A program made the position numbers and the translations under genes. Below the pieces are notes generated by a model. It worked only from the letters and a program-made list of their open reading frames with translations, searched no databases and was not told where the DNA came from. From Priestia endophytica DSM 13796 (GTDB lineage: Bacteria > Bacillota > Bacilli > Bacillales > Bacillaceae_H), in the NCBI RefSeq assembly GCF_900115845.1, contig NZ_FOXX01000004.1, positions 1 to 64,000 of the forward strand: 64,000 nucleotides of DNA. Reading direction: 5' to 3'. Positions within the stretch are counted from its first letter, which is position 1. Each line of letters opens with the position of its first letter. This document shows, in pieces, positions 56,282 through 64,000 of this stretch.

Positions 56282-57188
56282 TTAATATTCAGGATGGTGA
56301 TGGCGCGGACATCCAAATAAGTAACAAGTAGTTTGAAAAGAAGGAGTGAATTCAAGCTCGGGGTGAGAAAGGGAAGCAACGTTTTTCATCATATTTTCAA
56401 ATTCTTTAAGGTGCTTCAATTCGTCTTTTATATATTCTTTACGATCATCTTCTGACCAGCTTTCATCTTTATCTTCCTTAGCATCTTTAATGTTTTGCTT
56501 TTTCTCCATAATGAGGCTTTGTAATAATTTCTGAGCACGAGGCATATCGTTCATTTGAAAGAGAGCATACATAAATCCGCTAATCCAATGAGGATCTTTA
56601 AAATAGTCATTCCAACCGTTCTCATACCAAGTGACAGCTTCCTTGTAGCAATGTAACTCCACATACAGTTCCGCCACTTCAATTTCTCCGACAAAGTTAG
56701 GAGCGTCTCTTCGAAAAGCTTTCATTTGTTTTTTCGCTTCGCTTTTTCTTTCGTCCTTAATGAGGCAAACAACATAGCCATAAAACGAATAATCAGAGTC
56801 ATCAGATGACTTAAGGAAATAAGAAGCCGCTTTCTTGAACTGACCTAACTTGTAATAGGCAATCCCAAGGTTGTAATAAGTAATCTTAGAAGGAGCAGTG
56901 TTAATAGATTTAATTAACATCTTTTCTGCAAGTAGCCATTTTTCTTCTCTTAAGTACATTTCTCCGAGCAATCGGAACGGAAAAGGAGAAGTCGGGTTTA
57001 GGCTGATGGCTTCTTGTAATAAAGGAAACGCTTTTTTCATCTTCTTCCATTTCATTGCAGTACATCCAAGCAAGATTTGTTAAAGACTGAACAGTGCGTT
57101 TTTGTTGAACAGCTTTTTGAAACTGATCTAACGATTCTTCATATCGATTTTGTTCGAGTAATTGTAGTGCTCTTTCATTTGTATTCAA
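56282..57188 (-). pseudogene. TPR-repeat protein gene with a one-base frameshift
   Basis: Two frames make one TPR protein of about 300 residues. TTG 57188 (AGGAG 7 nt before it) gives MNTNERALQLLEQNRYEESL ... NEMEEDEK, and the other frame continues AFPLLQEAISLNPTSPFPFR with further TPR units to ...FGCPRHHHPEY at 56282. The switch is at a run of six A on the coding strand (57032-57037); five A would restore one frame. It is either an inactivating insertion, a slippage site or a sequencing error. The protein has at least four TPR-like helices pairs and a CxxC-free His-rich end. Confidence 0.7.
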
Positions 57189-57418
57189 AAGATAGCTCCT
57201 TTTTTAGAAAATATAAAGATATTTGAAGGAATAAGAAGAAAAGGTCAGAAGTTATGACTAAGACCTTTTTTAGTTTATCACGTTTTAAAAGTGTGAAGGA
57301 GGGATGAAAACAAATTTACTTGCAAGACAGGAGGAACAAAAAATGCCCCCATGTTATATCATAAAGAGGTTGAGGAAAATATGTTAAAATAGAAACACTC
57401 CTAATTCTTATAAAACGT

Positions 57419-57931
57419 ATGGATGGTGTTCAAAAAACGAGAGGAGGGATGAGAGAAGTATATTTTCATACAAACTCTTCTCTATATTGTTATATGAAAA
57501 ATATTTCGTTAATTTTTGTGTTTGTGCTTTCTGCTCTTTCATTTGTTTTATTTCTTCTCACAGGTCTTCAGTACGTTCTGAGCCTTTTTCTTGACGTGCA
57601 CTACACCCATCAATATAGTTCGCTTTTTTTATCTTTGCACGTTTGTCTTGGGTTCCTAATTCTTGTGCCTGTGGACGTTATTTTAGAAGATATTATGAGA
57701 CACTTTCAAGGAAACAACAAAAAGAGGGTTATTTTATCTCACATTTTTCAGTTTCTTTTATTTTTTCTTTATATGAAAACAATGGTAGCTTTTATGAACA
57801 TTGCGACATTTGACTCTATCGTTTCAGAAGTCTTGCTCTATACCATTATGTACGCTATATTCTTTGCTCTTGAACTTATAGGAGATAAGGTGAAAAAGGA
57901 AGATGAGCAGAGATTTCAACTTCACAAATAA
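57419..57931 (+). CDS. YrvL-like membrane protein
   Basis: A 170-aa protein with about four membrane helices. LGFLILVPVDVILEDIMRHF, KTMVAFMNIATFDSIVSEVL and ALELIGDKVKKEDEQ recall the regulatory membrane protein YrvL, but the match is weak. Start uncertain: GGAGGG lies only one base before ATG 57449, and the ATG at 57419 has no site. It stands alone on the plus strand. Confidence 0.5.
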   Translation: MDGVQKTRGGMREVYFHTNSSLYCYMKNISLIFVFVLSALSFVLFLLTGLQYVLSLFLDVHYTHQYSSLFLSLHVCLGFLILVPVDVILEDIMRHFQGNNKKRVILSHIFQFLLFFLYMKTMVAFMNIATFDSIVSEVLLYTIMYAIFFALELIGDKVKKEDEQRFQLHK

Positions 57932-58001
57932 TGGGAGAGAACAGCGTTTACTCGGTACATAGAGAAAATAATAAAAGAAATTGAACTGTTTCCTGTACAA
58001 A

Positions 58002-58034
58002 AATATCCCGCGATCATTTGGTCGCGGGATATTT
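58002..58034 (-). terminator. Catalase-gene terminator
   Basis: AATATCCCGCGA pairs with TCGCGGGATATT around TCATTTGG, flanked by T-runs on both strands. Confidence 0.8.
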
Positions 58035-58037
58035 TGC

Positions 58038-58880
58038 TTATTTAGATGGCACTTTTTCTTCTGTTAAATCATGGTGAAGCGCAGGATCCGGAACATTTGG
58101 ATTTGGAGCTTGTCCTTGTGGCTGAGGATTTTCGACGTGAACGTACTTTCCAGTTCCGTCTGGTGATGTTCCTTGTGACCATGGACCTTCTTTTGAAGCT
58201 GTTCCTTCTGAGAGATCCCAGAACTTATATGCTTCTTCTTGGGCTTCTTTTTCAGCTTCAGGTGGGAATGAAGAAGGAACAACAACGCCATTCTTTTCTT
58301 CTAATTCATTGATAGCTTCCATCCACTGATATTGATGATAACGGTCGCGAGCAAGCATTTTACGGAACACTTTGCGTACCCCTTCATCTTTTGTCATATG
58401 ATATAAACGCGCTACTTGAAGTCTCCCTTGACTTTCCGCATGTAAATTTGAACGCATATCTGCTAAAAGGTTGCCACTTGCTACAATATAGTTTCCGTTC
58501 CACGGAACTCCTTGAGAATTTGTTGGCAAACCGCCTAATCCACTTACAAGTAGATGTTGAGGGTTGATTCCACCCATAATAGCTGCTGTTGCTGGATCTT
58601 TAGCTGCTTCTGCTTGATCTTCTGGGGAAGCTCCATCTAAAAGCTGGCTAATAAGAGAACAAAGCATTTCAACATGACCAATCTCTTCTGTACCAATGTC
58701 CATTAACATATCTTTATACTTTTCATTTCCGCGACAGTTAAACCCTTGAAAGAGATATTGCATCATAACCGTCATTTCTCCAAATTGTCCGCCTAAAACT
58801 TCTTGAACTTGTTTTGCTAGCATTGGGTCTGGCTTATCCACTTTTACTTCGAACTGTAATTCTTTTTGATGACGAAACAT
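58038..58880 (-). CDS. Manganese catalase
   Basis: A 280-aa dimanganese catalase. The metal ligands are all in place: Glu35 (QFGEMTVMMQYLFQ), Glu66 and His69 (TEEIGHVEML), Glu149 (LHAESQ) and His182 (RYHQYQW), matching the Lactobacillus enzyme within a residue. The Pro/Gln-rich tail is typical of spore-former members (YdbD/YjqC). It splits hydrogen peroxide without heme. AGGAGG precedes the ATG. Monocistronic. Confidence 0.95.
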   Translation of the reverse strand: MFRHQKELQFEVKVDKPDPMLAKQVQEVLGGQFGEMTVMMQYLFQGFNCRGNEKYKDMLMDIGTEEIGHVEMLCSLISQLLDGASPEDQAEAAKDPATAAIMGGINPQHLLVSGLGGLPTNSQGVPWNGNYIVASGNLLADMRSNLHAESQGRLQVARLYHMTKDEGVRKVFRKMLARDRYHQYQWMEAINELEEKNGVVVPSSFPPEAEKEAQEEAYKFWDLSEGTASKEGPWSQGTSPDGTGKYVHVENPQPQGQAPNPNVPDPALHHDLTEEKVPSK

Positions 58881-59079
58881 AACACAAATTCCTCCTCTAG
58901 TTTAATAGAATGTCCCTTCTCACTTACCCTGTTTTTCTTTCCTTTAATCACTTTATTATCCAATCATGCACATTGACTAGGTTAGTTTTTTTAAACTTTT
59001 GTTAGATCACGTATTGTTTAACTTTCGTTACTAGGGGAAATAGAAACTATAGAACAAGACAAGTAAAGGAGAGATAACA

Positions 59080-59277
59080 ATGCCTTATCAATCGCTAGAA
59101 GAGCTTCCAAAAGGAGTCAGAAACAACGTTCCAAAACACGGACAAGAAATCTTTAAAGAAGCCTTTAATTCAGCTGAAAAAGAATATAAGAAGGAGGAAA
59201 CGGCGTTTAAAGTAGCTTGGAGTGCAGTTGAAGAGAAGTATAAAAAATCAGATGATGGAAATTGGGTAAAAAAATAA
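59080..59277 (+). CDS. ChaB family protein
   Basis: A 65-aa ChaB-domain protein. MPYQSLEELPKGVRNNVPKH, QEIFKEAFNSAEKEYKKEET, FKVAWSAVEEKYKKSDDGNW are the family blocks. ChaB is named after a cation-transport regulator, but its real role is unknown. AAAGGAGAG precedes the ATG. A terminator follows. Confidence 0.85.
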   Translation: MPYQSLEELPKGVRNNVPKHGQEIFKEAFNSAEKEYKKEETAFKVAWSAVEEKYKKSDDGNWVKK

Positions 59278-59330
59278 AACAAGCATGAGAAAGACGACGA
59301 GCTCCTTGTTCAAATAAACATTATAAATGT

Positions 59331-59367
59331 AAAAAAGAGAAGACAAAATCTGTCTTCTCTTTTTTAT
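59331..59367 (+). terminator. chaB terminator
   Basis: AAAAAAGAGAAGACA pairs with TGTCTTCTCTTTTTT around AAATC. Confidence 0.85.
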
Positions 59368-59567
59368 TTACGTTTGATTCGTGAGGAATGGGCTAACTAA
59401 GATGCTTATAAAAATAAGGAGATAAAAATGGAGATAAAAAGTGGCTGTTCATAATTAATGAAATTACACTAGCAGGAGGCATAATAATCGTAGAAAACAC
59501 CTTTAGGATAAAGATAGGAGTTAGAGAACTTTTAGAGTTTTTCGATGGTTTAAGAGTAAGACGGTAA

Positions 59568-59618
59568 AACCTCGCATAAAAGCATGGGAACGAGAAAAAC
59601 ACGCTTTTATGCGAGGTT
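59568..59618. terminator. Long hairpin
   Basis: AACCTCGCATAAAAGC (59568-59583) pairs perfectly with GCTTTTATGCGAGGTT (59603-59618) around 19 nt. It directly follows the 57-aa gene on the minus strand. Confidence 0.7.
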
Positions 59619-59620
59619 GT

Positions 59621-59794
59621 TTAAATAAACAGGAGAAAAAGAACAGCAATTAGAATACTTTGAACAAGATGTACAATACGCACCTTTATTTTATTTCCTT
59701 TTTTGCGTAAGAGGAAAAGGTTTAATGCAAACCCTGTTACACTCACAGCTAAAAAAGCTATAATGAACGTTAGCATAAAATCATACGTCATCAT
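59621..59794 (-). CDS. 57-aa membrane protein
   Basis: A small ORF, MMTYDFMLTFIIAFLAVSVT followed by GFALNLFLLRKKGNKIKVRI and VHLVQSILIAVLFLLFI: two membrane helices joined by a basic loop. AAGGAG lies 5 nt before the ATG and a strong hairpin follows the stop, which supports a real gene. No family recognised. Confidence 0.6.
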   Translation of the reverse strand: MMTYDFMLTFIIAFLAVSVTGFALNLFLLRKKGNKIKVRIVHLVQSILIAVLFLLFI

Positions 59795-59898
59795 GTCAAC
59801 TCCTTGTTAGGCTATGTTGATTTTAAGCGTTCTTCATATCCTATTATCGGAGCTTGTCGAACATGATAAACAAATGGAGAAATAGAAATTGAACTAAA

Positions 59899-59933
59899 AA
59901 AACCCCCGTCTTCAGATAAAGAAGACGGGGGAG
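59899..59933 (-). terminator. Terminator
   Basis: CCCCCGTCTTC pairs with GAAGACGGGGG; on the minus strand it is followed by T7. It ends the 65-aa gene. Confidence 0.85.
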
Positions 59934-59939
59934 GGATGA

Positions 59940-60137
59940 TCACTTTGTCTTTTTGAAAAGTTTATAAATTCGAGCAGCACTCGCTACAGCAATCAAAATG
60001 CTTAAAATAATAAAAGCTAATCCATTATCTGTATTTTGATAGTTCACGATATTTGCAACTGTCAGCAGTACAGCAAATACAAAGATAATGATATTAAAAA
60101 TGATAATAAACTTATTATAGTTTTGTGGAGAAGCCAT
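59940..60137 (-). CDS. 65-aa membrane protein
   Basis: Two membrane helices (FIIIFNIIIFVFAVLLTVAN and GLAFIILSILIAVASAARIY) and a basic tail LFKKTK. AAAGGAA precedes the ATG and a strong terminator follows. Function and family unknown. Confidence 0.65.
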   Translation of the reverse strand: MASPQNYNKFIIIFNIIIFVFAVLLTVANIVNYQNTDNGLAFIILSILIAVASAARIYKLFKKTK

Positions 60138-60389
60138 GTTAGAGTTCCTTTCTAATTAACCTTACCTTTATGTTACCGCAAGAACGAGCACTTTTAAACT
60201 AAATTGCTAATTTATTCAGTTTACATAATAATATTCTAGTAAATAAAAATTATATTTTTCGTTTACTGAATAAGAGTTGTCCGCCTGTAAAAAAACAAGT
60301 GCTAATTGATTGTATAATCGTAAAATTTCCATCTGCTTACTAGTATTCTTTAAGATGAAGGGAAGAGGTCTTCGTTTTTGCAGCTTCCC

Positions 60390-61823
60390 TTATAGCGAAT
60401 GCAACGATTGAGAAAATTGTTCAATAGCATCTCTTATTTTTTCCTTTTGCAGCCGTGCAAATGTAAATCTAGCATAGCCGTCACCCATTCCATATACGCT
60501 TCCTGGCATATATAAAAGCTTGTTTTTTATCGTTTGTTCTACAAGCTGTTTATCGCTTACTTTTTTGCTTAACTTCCCCCAAATATGAAGACCTCCCATT
60601 GGGGTGGAAAAGGCTATTTCATCTCCCAATATGTCTTTCAAAGCCTGTATCATCTCATCCCGTCGCTCTTTTAATTGCCGGGTAAGCTGTTGTTGATGAA
60701 TGAGGAAAGAAGGGGATTGTAAAAGTTCATTTGCGATAGTTTGAGGAAACACGCTTAGCCCGAAATCCATTTGCTGTTTTGCTTCTCCAAGTCGTTGAAT
60801 AACAGCTTCAGGTCCTGTTATCCAACCAATTCGTAAGCTTGAAGCTGCTACTTTAGAGAGGGAGCCGATATACAAAACATTTCCGTTTGTATCATATGAT
60901 TTGATCGGTTTATGATGAGGTTCTCCGAATGAAAGAAAACTAAATGGATCATCTTCCACCACGGGAATGCCAAGAGACTCAGCTATTTCTAAAATGTGTT
61001 TCCTCCGTCTTTTATTTAAGACCGTTCCAGTTGGGTTTTGATAGGTTGGATTTAGAAAAATCATACGGATGTTTTTCTCTCTGTAGAGCTCTTCAGCATC
61101 TTCTGGAATGATGCCATTCTCATCAATAGGAAGTCCAAAAATCCTTAAACCTGCTGATTGGAATAAAGGAAGCGAGTAAAGATAGGAAGGAGATTCAATT
61201 GCTATAGCATCGCCAGGGCTTAGCAAACATTGTGTAATAAGATAGAGAGCCTGCTGGGCGCCTGATGTAATTAAAATGGACGAAGGTGAGGCTTTAATGC
61301 TATACGCTTCTTTCAGATGAGAAGCAAGCGTTTTTCTTAGTGGCAAGAATCCTTGTTGATGAACATAGCTCAAGTCTTCTGGGAAAGGGCAAGTTTTTAC
61401 ACAATGTTGTAAAAGCTCTGTCGGAAACAAATCTTTTGAAAGTTCGCCGCTTGCTAAATCAAAGTCAATATCTCCTTCGCTCGCCATCTCGCGGATCCTT
61501 TGCACAAGAGGATAGGAAGTCCGAAAAGACCCACCTTCAACATAGCGCCGCCAGTTTGTTTCATTTTTCGAAAATACGCCCCAGTTTGTTGAACTAACAA
61601 TCGTCCCGCTTCCACGTTTTCGTTCCAGAAATCCTCGGGCAAAAAGCTCATCATAGGCATGTACAATAGTCATTCGGTTCACTTCAAGTTTTTCGGCTAA
61701 CTTTCGTTCCGAGAGAAGGCGTGTTCCTGGCGGATATTCACCATAGGAAATTTTTCGTTCCAGCTCATCTACAATTTGTTGATATAAAGGGGTGCTGCTT
61801 GTTTTATCTAGTTTCCATTCCAT
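60390..61823 (-). CDS. MocR-type regulator (GntR HTH + aminotransferase domain)
   Basis: A 477-aa fusion. Residues 1-75 are a GntR winged helix (TPLYQQIVDELERKISYGEY ... RKLAEKLEVNRMTIVHAYDE), and the rest is a fold-type I aminotransferase with NPTYQNPTG and the PLP lysine in SLSK (Lys324). MocR proteins sense PLP or an amino compound. The full PLP site suggests binding is retained. A consensus promoter on the minus strand overlaps a perfect dyad shared with the divergent nitrilase gene, which is the likely target. Confidence 0.9.
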   Translation of the reverse strand: MEWKLDKTSSTPLYQQIVDELERKISYGEYPPGTRLLSERKLAEKLEVNRMTIVHAYDELFARGFLERKRGSGTIVSSTNWGVFSKNETNWRRYVEGGSFRTSYPLVQRIREMASEGDIDFDLASGELSKDLFPTELLQHCVKTCPFPEDLSYVHQQGFLPLRKTLASHLKEAYSIKASPSSILITSGAQQALYLITQCLLSPGDAIAIESPSYLYSLPLFQSAGLRIFGLPIDENGIIPEDAEELYREKNIRMIFLNPTYQNPTGTVLNKRRRKHILEIAESLGIPVVEDDPFSFLSFGEPHHKPIKSYDTNGNVLYIGSLSKVAASSLRIGWITGPEAVIQRLGEAKQQMDFGLSVFPQTIANELLQSPSFLIHQQQLTRQLKERRDEMIQALKDILGDEIAFSTPMGGLHIWGKLSKKVSDKQLVEQTIKNKLLYMPGSVYGMGDGYARFTFARLQKEKIRDAIEQFSQSLHSL

Positions 61824-61847
61824 ATAAACGCTCCTTATTTTTTCTTG

Positions 61848-61893
61848 ATTATAATTTTAGTAATTGGATTAGTCAATGATAATCCAATTGGAT
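61848..61893. promoter_or_regulatory. mocR promoter and MocR operator
   Basis: On the minus strand TTGACT (61876-61871) and TATAAT (61853-61848) are 17 bp apart. The dyad ATTGGATTA (61863-61871) / TAATCCAAT (61880-61888) covers the -35, and a third half, ATTGGAT, is at 61887-61893 on the nitrilase side. Confidence 0.7.
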
Positions 61894-61950
61894 GCATACA
61901 AAATGATCGCTCTCTTTTAAAATAATCGTAAAAGAAAGGAAGCGATAAAT

Positions 61951-62913
61951 ATGGAAAAAGTGAGAGTAGCAGTTGTACAAGCAGCTTCTGTTATTATGGA
62001 TAGAAAAGAAAGTATCAAAAAAGCCGTATCTTTAACAAAAGAAGCAGGAGAAAAATCGGCAAAAATTGTTGTTTTTCCAGAAGCATTCATTCCTGCTTAT
62101 CCAAGGGGCTTAACGTTTGGAGCAACGGTTGGCAGTCGTTCAGAAGAGGGAAGAAAAGATTTTTTACGCTACTTGGAAAACGCGATTGTTGTTCCAAGTG
62201 AAGAAACGCATATTCTCGGTGAAGCGGCTAAAAAAGCGGGAGTCTACTTAATTATTGGCGTTATTGAACGAGAAGGAGATGGAAGCAGAAGCACGCTTTA
62301 TTGCTCTGTTTTATTTTTTGGACCTGATGGTAAGCTTCTTGGCAAACATCGTAAGCTAAAGCCAACAGGTTCAGAGCGTCTAATATGGGGAGAAGGAGAT
62401 GGAAGCACGCTCCCTGTTTTCCATACTCCTTATGGAAGAATTGGCACGCTTATCTGCTGGGAAAATTACATGCCGCTTGCTCGTGCTACAATGTATGCAA
62501 AAGGAGTTGATCTTTATATTGCTCCAACAGCAGATGCAAGAGAGGTATGGCAATCCACAATTCGCCATATTGCAGTTGAAGGCCGATGCTTTGTACTTTC
62601 ATGTAATCAATATGTAAATAAAGAGATGTATCCAAAAGATTTAGCATGCTTTTCTGATTTGGAATCTTCTCCTGATGAAATGTGCCGAGGGGGAAGTGCG
62701 ATTGTAGGTCCTCTTGGAGACTATATAAAAGAGCCTGTATGGGGAAGAGAAGAAATGATGATAGCTGATCTAAATTTAAAGGAAATTGCGGCAAGTCGCT
62801 TTGATTTTGATGTTGTTGGCCACTATGCAAGACCAGATGTGTTTCATCTTACAGTAAACGAAACAAAGAGAGATCAAGTAACATGGGAAAATAAAAAAGA
62901 AGCAAATAGATAG
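61951..62913 (+). CDS. Nitrilase
   Basis: A 320-aa true nitrilase that hydrolyses an organic nitrile to the acid and ammonia. The catalytic triad is in place: Glu44 (FPEAFIPAYP), Lys135 (KHRKLKPTGSER) and Cys169 (LICWENYMPLARA), and the WENYMPL and VVGHYARPDVF blocks are those of plant/bacterial aliphatic and aryl nitrilases rather than amidases. GGAAGCG precedes the ATG. Divergent from a MocR regulator, which probably controls it. Confidence 0.9.
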   Translation: MEKVRVAVVQAASVIMDRKESIKKAVSLTKEAGEKSAKIVVFPEAFIPAYPRGLTFGATVGSRSEEGRKDFLRYLENAIVVPSEETHILGEAAKKAGVYLIIGVIEREGDGSRSTLYCSVLFFGPDGKLLGKHRKLKPTGSERLIWGEGDGSTLPVFHTPYGRIGTLICWENYMPLARATMYAKGVDLYIAPTADAREVWQSTIRHIAVEGRCFVLSCNQYVNKEMYPKDLACFSDLESSPDEMCRGGSAIVGPLGDYIKEPVWGREEMMIADLNLKEIAASRFDFDVVGHYARPDVFHLTVNETKRDQVTWENKKEANR

Positions 62914-62920
62914 AAAAAAA

Positions 62921-62945
62921 AGCAGCGTAAAGCTGCTTTTTTGCC
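62921..62945. terminator. Bidirectional terminator
   Basis: AGCAGC and GCTGCT flank GTAAA with A7 before and T6 after. It serves the convergent nitrilase and YheC/YheD genes. Confidence 0.8.
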
Positions 62946-62954
62946 ATAAAAGAG

Positions 62955-64000
62955 TTATAACTTTTTGTAGCGCCGAATGGTTTTATACATATCTAAGTTT
63001 TTGAGTTTTCGAAATCCTTTTGTACCTGGACGGGAATTTACTTCAATAATGAAAATACGCCCCTTTTGATCAATACCAACGTCAAGTCCCCAAATCCGTT
63101 GATGAAGAGAAATATCTCCGAGTTTTCCTGCTGTTTTAAGGGCAATAGAGTCTAAATCTTGAAGAAGTTTTGTGATATTGAGATGACCAAGCCCTGACTT
63201 TTCAACAGCTTCTTCGATCGATAATACATCGGCATCTGTTGCAAGGTTTGTTGTAAAATAACCAAGACTTGCAACTTTCGCATACTTTCCAGTCACAATC
63301 CACTCCGAGTGTTCGTTTCGTTGGACAATGATGCGCAGATCAAGTGGGCGCCCTTCAATCGTGGCAAGATCAATATATTGTTGAACAAGATAAGTTTGGT
63401 TCTCTATCATAGTTTGTAAAAATGTAAAAGCTTCTTTCTTTGTTAGGAATTGCTTATTTTCGTTTCGATATTGAATAAGATAAGAAAGTGGTTGAACCGA
63501 AACTTTAATGACTCCTGACCCTGAGCGTCCAAAAACAGGCTTTAAAATAATTGTTTTATGCTCATCAAGCATATTCCATAAAACTTCTTCACTGTTCATG
63601 ACGTTTGTTTGGGGTAAAACAAGTTGAAGAGACTCATCACTTTTTAAGACAGTATAAACATTTTGTTTTTGCTCTTTGATATAAAGGGGCTTTGAATTTG
63701 CTTTTGTTACCCAAAGCTTCTTTTGTTCATCAATTCCGATGCTTATTTCCCACATGGGATATCTCGGAGCCTTCCTTTCTAGTTTTTTTACGACTTTTAG
63801 AATGTTCTCATCAAGAGAGATAAGCGTTTCAAGCGGAAGGTTTAAAAGGGAAAACGTTTCTTTTACGCTTAAAATATCTGTTTCTTGCTGTGATATACTT
63901 TTTACTTTTACATATTTTTCTGTTATCTCCCAATTTCCTTCTGGTCGTTTTTCAACTTTTATCTTTAAAGAAAAAGGACGGTTTTTTAATTGGAGGAAGG
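62955..64000 (-). CDS. YheC/YheD-family ATP-grasp protein (partial)
   Basis: The frame is open from 62955 to the right edge (348 codons); the ATG at 63755 is internal and no start is visible. Residues from about 63640 downwards form an ATP-grasp domain: IILKPVFGRSGSGV, LVQQYIDLA, GRPLDLRIIVQR and the metal-binding GLDVGIDQKGRIFIIEVNSR. Upstream, FSLKIKVEKRPEGNWEITEK and EISIGIDEQKKLWVTKANSK look like the end of a related unit, so the protein may carry two YheC/YheD-like halves. The family is linked to the spore coat. Confidence 0.75.
   Translation of the reverse strand, partial: FLQLKNRPFSLKIKVEKRPEGNWEITEKYVKVKSISQQETDILSVKETFSLLNLPLETLISLDENILKVVKKLERKAPRYPMWEISIGIDEQKKLWVTKANSKPLYIKEQKQNVYTVLKSDESLQLVLPQTNVMNSEEVLWNMLDEHKTIILKPVFGRSGSGVIKVSVQPLSYLIQYRNENKQFLTKKEAFTFLQTMIENQTYLVQQYIDLATIEGRPLDLRIIVQRNEHSEWIVTGKYAKVASLGYFTTNLATDADVLSIEEAVEKSGLGHLNITKLLQDLDSIALKTAGKLGDISLHQRIWGLDVGIDQKGRIFIIEVNSRPGTKGFRKLKNLDMYKTIRRYKKL

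Noticed and set aside
62486-62830. 114-aa minus-strand frame
   Set aside because: Antisense shadow of the nitrilase gene without a ribosome site.

Overview
The window looks like a low-GC, Gram-positive spore-former of the Bacillaceae, most likely the Priestia (Bacillus) megaterium group. The reasons are the AT-rich sequence with AGGAGG-type ribosome sites and frequent TTG/GTG starts, and genes typical of that family: a yhgD/yhgE-like pair, Crh, paiA-paiB, ydfK/ydfL-like genes, YxcD, ChaB, manganese catalase, a MocR regulator and a YheC/YheD ATP-grasp protein. The species name is an inference. I recognised no rRNA, tRNA or CRISPR array.

Layout. 0-5 kb: the 3' end of an IS3-family element, a TetR regulator divergent from a YhgE-like membrane protein, a flavin monooxygenase, and decayed small genes. 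5-15 kb: a secreted glycerophosphodiesterase, a Crh-like protein, short-chain dehydrogenases, an MFS exporter, and a MerR regulator with its hydrolase target, ending in broken reductase copies. Four copies of the dyad TTAGAGT-N2-ACTCTAA, three of them inside promoters with the 19-bp spacer typical of MerR activators, link the Crh-like gene, a new 31-codon gene, merR and the hydrolase. 15-22 kb: a decaying amino-acid-catabolism cluster: AlaX, two broken asparaginases (one fused to the tail of a D-threonine-aldolase-like enzyme), an ornithine-cyclodeaminase-family enzyme, a YheO-type regulator and a threonine-synthase-like enzyme. A shared 18-mer lies upstream of two of these genes. 22-26 kb: MscS channel and ureABC with a TnrA/GlnR-like box.

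26-43 kb: MaoC-like hydratase, TetR with a flavoprotein and ferredoxin, marR-paiA-paiB, two DUF554 membrane proteins (one beside LysR, one behind a MerR-type promoter), methyltransferases, small membrane proteins and many pseudogenes. 43-50 kb: an envelope redox region with a PepSY protein, a YtkA-like lipoprotein, TatA/TatC, and a gluconate-dehydrogenase-type GMC enzyme with a Tat-signal small subunit and a cytochrome c. 51-64 kb: an OFA-family transporter, a MarR-MMPL operon, a TPR gene with a frameshift, manganese catalase, ChaB, small membrane proteins, MocR with a divergent nitrilase, and a YheC/YheD protein running off the right edge.

Two signals run through the window. The first is a family of intergenic repeats, each with a conserved leader and usually a terminator hairpin whose loop is conserved but whose arms vary. 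The second is an unusually high number of broken genes; three of them carry exactly one in-frame stop codon. Start codons were often moved downstream of the longest open frame to match a ribosome-binding site, and these choices are stated. All family assignments are from reading the sequences, not from database searches.
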